Under the pieces are notes generated by a model that was not told the origin of the DNA, did not search any database, and was given only the letters and a program-made list of their open reading frames with translations. This document shows, one piece after another, positions 14,072 through 15,893 of a stretch of 15,893 bases of DNA. Origin of the DNA: JANNHP01 sp031404455 (GTDB lineage: Bacteria > Planctomycetota > JAJSAM01 > JAJVHW01); contig JANNHP010000397.1 in the NCBI GenBank assembly GCA_031404455.1, forward strand, positions 1-15,893. The letters are read 5' to 3'. The first letter of the stretch is position 1. Each line of letters opens with the position of its first letter. The position numbers and the translations under genes are program-made.

Positions 14072-15893
14072 ATGAGCGAGCGCTACGACTTCCAGGCGAC
14101 CGAGGCCAAGTGGCAGGCCCGCTGGAACGAGCTCGCCCTCTTCAAGGCGCCCGAGTCGCCGCGCCCGGGACGCGCCGCGTACCTGCTGGAGATGTTCATC
14201 TACCCCTCCGGCGACATCCACATGGGGCACTACCGGAACTACGGCATCGGCGACGCCTGCTGCCGGTGGCACCTGATGAACGGCAAGGACGTGCTGCACC
14301 CGTTCGGCTGGGACGCGTTCGGACTGCCCGCCGAGAACGCGGCGATCCAGCGCGGCATCCACCCGCGCGACTGGACGCTCCGCAACATCGAGACGTCGCG
14401 CGCGACGCTCGTGGCGATGGGCATCGGCTACGACTGGACCCGCGAGGTCACGACGTGCCTGCCGGACTACTACAAGTTCACGCAGTGGATGTTCCTCCTG
14501 CTGCACAAGCGCGGCCTCGTCTACCGGAAGAACGCGCCCGTCAACTGGTGCGACACGTGCGCCACCGTGCTCGCGAACGAGCAGGTGGAGCAGGGCACCT
14601 GCTGGCGCTGTCACAACCCGGTTCGCAAGCGCGACCTGGAACAGTGGTACGTCCGCATCACCGACTACGCGCAGCGCCTGCTCGACGGTCTCGACACGCT
14701 GCCGGAGTGGCCTGCGAGCACGATCGCGTCGCAGCGCAACTGGATCGGGCGCAGCGAGGGCGCCGAGATCGACTTCCTGGCACTCGTCAACCACCCGGCC
14801 GCGGAGTCGAATGAAGCGGCCACCGAGAACGATTTCGCGAAGCTGACCGTCTTCACCACGCGGCCCGACACGTTATGGGGCGTGACGTTCGTCAGCGTGG
14901 CACCGGAGAGCGCGATCGGGCGTCTCGCTGCCAAGTACTGTCCCAATGCGATCGAGGTCGCGTCCTACGCGACCTCGGCGGCGAAGAAGACGGAGATCGA
15001 GCGGACGGCCGCCGACCGCGAGAAGACGGGCGTCGCGACGGGCTGGTACGTCGTGCATCCGGCGACGAGCGCGCACCTGCCGATCTACGTCGCCGACTAC
15101 GTGATGGCGACGTACGGAACGGGCGCCGTGATGGGCGTCCCGGCGCACGACGAGCGCGACTTCGGCTTCGCCGCGAAGATGGGGCTGCCGCTGAAAGTCG
15201 TCGTGCTGCCGACGTCCGGTTCGTCCGATGCATCGACGCTCCGGTGCGCCTGGACCGCGCCCGGCACGATGACGGCGTCGGGCCCGTTCGACGGGCGGAA
15301 CTCCGAAGAGGCGATCCCCGAGATCATCGCGTGGCTCGCGGAGCAGGGCTTCGGCCGCGCGAAGGTCACGTTCAAGCTGCGCGACTGGCTCATCAGCCGT
15401 CAGCGCTACTGGGGATGCCCGATCCCGATGGTGCACTGCGCCGCGTGCGGCGTCGTGGCGGTGCCCGAGAGCCAGTTGCCGGTGCTCCTGCCGGAGAACA
15501 TCACGAACTGGATTCCGAAGGGCCGCTCGCCTCTCGCCGACGTGCCGGAGTTCGTGAACACGAAGTGTCCGAACTGCGGCGGCGCGGCGAGCCGCGACGT
15601 GGACACCATGGACACGTTCATCGATTCGTCCTGGTACCACCTGCGCTACCTCGATCCGCACAACACCGAGATGCCCTTCTCGCGCGAGGCGGCGGCGAAG
15701 TGGCTGCCGATCCAGCTCTACATCGGCGGCGCGTCGCACGCGAACGGCCACTGCCTCTATTTCCGGTTCTTCACGAAGGTGCTGCACGACGCCGGGTACC
15801 TGGACGTCGACGAACCGGTCGTCCGCCTGTTGCATCACGGCATGGTGAGCGACGCGGTGGGCCAGACGATGTCGAAGTCGCTCGGCAACGTGG
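14072..15893 (+). CDS. leuS: Leucyl-tRNA synthetase, N-terminal 607 residues (runs off the window)
   Basis: Class I aminoacyl-tRNA synthetase that charges tRNA-Leu in the cytoplasm. The ATG at 14072 opens MSERYDFQATEAKWQARWNE, the normal LeuRS beginning. The HIGH motif is HMGH (50-53) in YPSGDIHMGH. A zinc-type cysteine set follows in the catalytic insertion (NWCDTCATVLANE and CWRCHN). The CP1 editing domain has TTRPDT (262-267) and YGTGAVMGVPAHDERDF, with D360 as the conserved editing aspartate. A second cysteine pair is in HCAACG, followed by the leucine-specific region. The second catalytic motif is TMSKS (599-603), followed by LGNV at the window end. The tRNA-binding C-terminus lies outside. 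Threonine in the first KMSKS position is common in LeuRS. No frameshift is seen. Confidence 0.97.
   Translation, partial: MSERYDFQATEAKWQARWNELALFKAPESPRPGRAAYLLEMFIYPSGDIHMGHYRNYGIGDACCRWHLMNGKDVLHPFGWDAFGLPAENAAIQRGIHPRDWTLRNIETSRATLVAMGIGYDWTREVTTCLPDYYKFTQWMFLLLHKRGLVYRKNAPVNWCDTCATVLANEQVEQGTCWRCHNPVRKRDLEQWYVRITDYAQRLLDGLDTLPEWPASTIASQRNWIGRSEGAEIDFLALVNHPAAESNEAATENDFAKLTVFTTRPDTLWGVTFVSVAPESAIGRLAAKYCPNAIEVASYATSAAKKTEIERTAADREKTGVATGWYVVHPATSAHLPIYVADYVMATYGTGAVMGVPAHDERDFGFAAKMGLPLKVVVLPTSGSSDASTLRCAWTAPGTMTASGPFDGRNSEEAIPEIIAWLAEQGFGRAKVTFKLRDWLISRQRYWGCPIPMVHCAACGVVAVPESQLPVLLPENITNWIPKGRSPLADVPEFVNTKCPNCGGAASRDVDTMDTFIDSSWYHLRYLDPHNTEMPFSREAAAKWLPIQLYIGGASHANGHCLYFRFFTKVLHDAGYLDVDEPVVRLLHHGMVSDAVGQTMSKSLGNV

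Overview
The window is high-GC DNA (a hand count gives about 70% GC just inside the left edge) carrying a respiratory nitrogen-oxide cluster, two secreted proteins, one tRNA, a repeat island, one unrecognised membrane protein and the start of leuS. The gene content suggests a free-living Gram-negative type bacterium from a high-GC phylum. Planctomycetota is my best guess, because of the DUF1570-like secreted metallopeptidase, the lectin/FN3 protein and a CxxCH-type NrfA. No marker gene here settles this.

Left part (1-6678). Bases 1-120 are clearly AT-richer (58 of 120 are G/C) and may belong to another gene or element. Then, all on the minus strand, come a Rieske non-heme iron oxygenase (259-1353), a SUI1/YciH-like factor (1383-1631) and a single-subunit quinol nitric oxide reductase (1735-4047). 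A MarR-type regulator (4200-4718, plus strand) is divergent from the NO reductase. It shares an intergenic region with a perfect 8-bp inverted repeat that could be its operator. The pentaheme nitrite reductase NrfA (4743-6218) and its tetraheme quinol oxidase NrfH (6223-6678) follow on the minus strand. NrfHA would reduce nitrite to ammonium with quinol electrons, and the NO reductase would remove NO formed alongside, giving N2O.

Middle (6679-11594). A structured 315-bp intergenic region separates nrfH from a secreted protein with a C-type lectin domain, four FN3 repeats and a duplicated beta-rich C-terminus. Next is a secreted TPR/HExxH protein of the DUF1570/peptidase-MA type.

Right part (11595-15893). 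A non-coding, hairpin-rich island runs up to a minus-strand tRNA-Ala(GGC). Immediately 3' of the tRNA lie tandem 116-bp units, two of which begin with an exact copy of the last 21 nt of the tRNA. This resembles the E. coli tyrT/rttR arrangement and is the most unusual structure in the window. An unknown polytopic membrane protein and the first 607 codons of leuS complete the window.

Four genes that appear to have their own promoter carry a TAnnnT hexamer 6-7 nt before the ATG and lack a Shine-Dalgarno sequence, which suggests leaderless mRNAs. Four others (norZ, marR, nrfA and the lectin gene) have good Shine-Dalgarno sites. I found no CRISPR array, insertion sequence, integrase or recognisable defence system.
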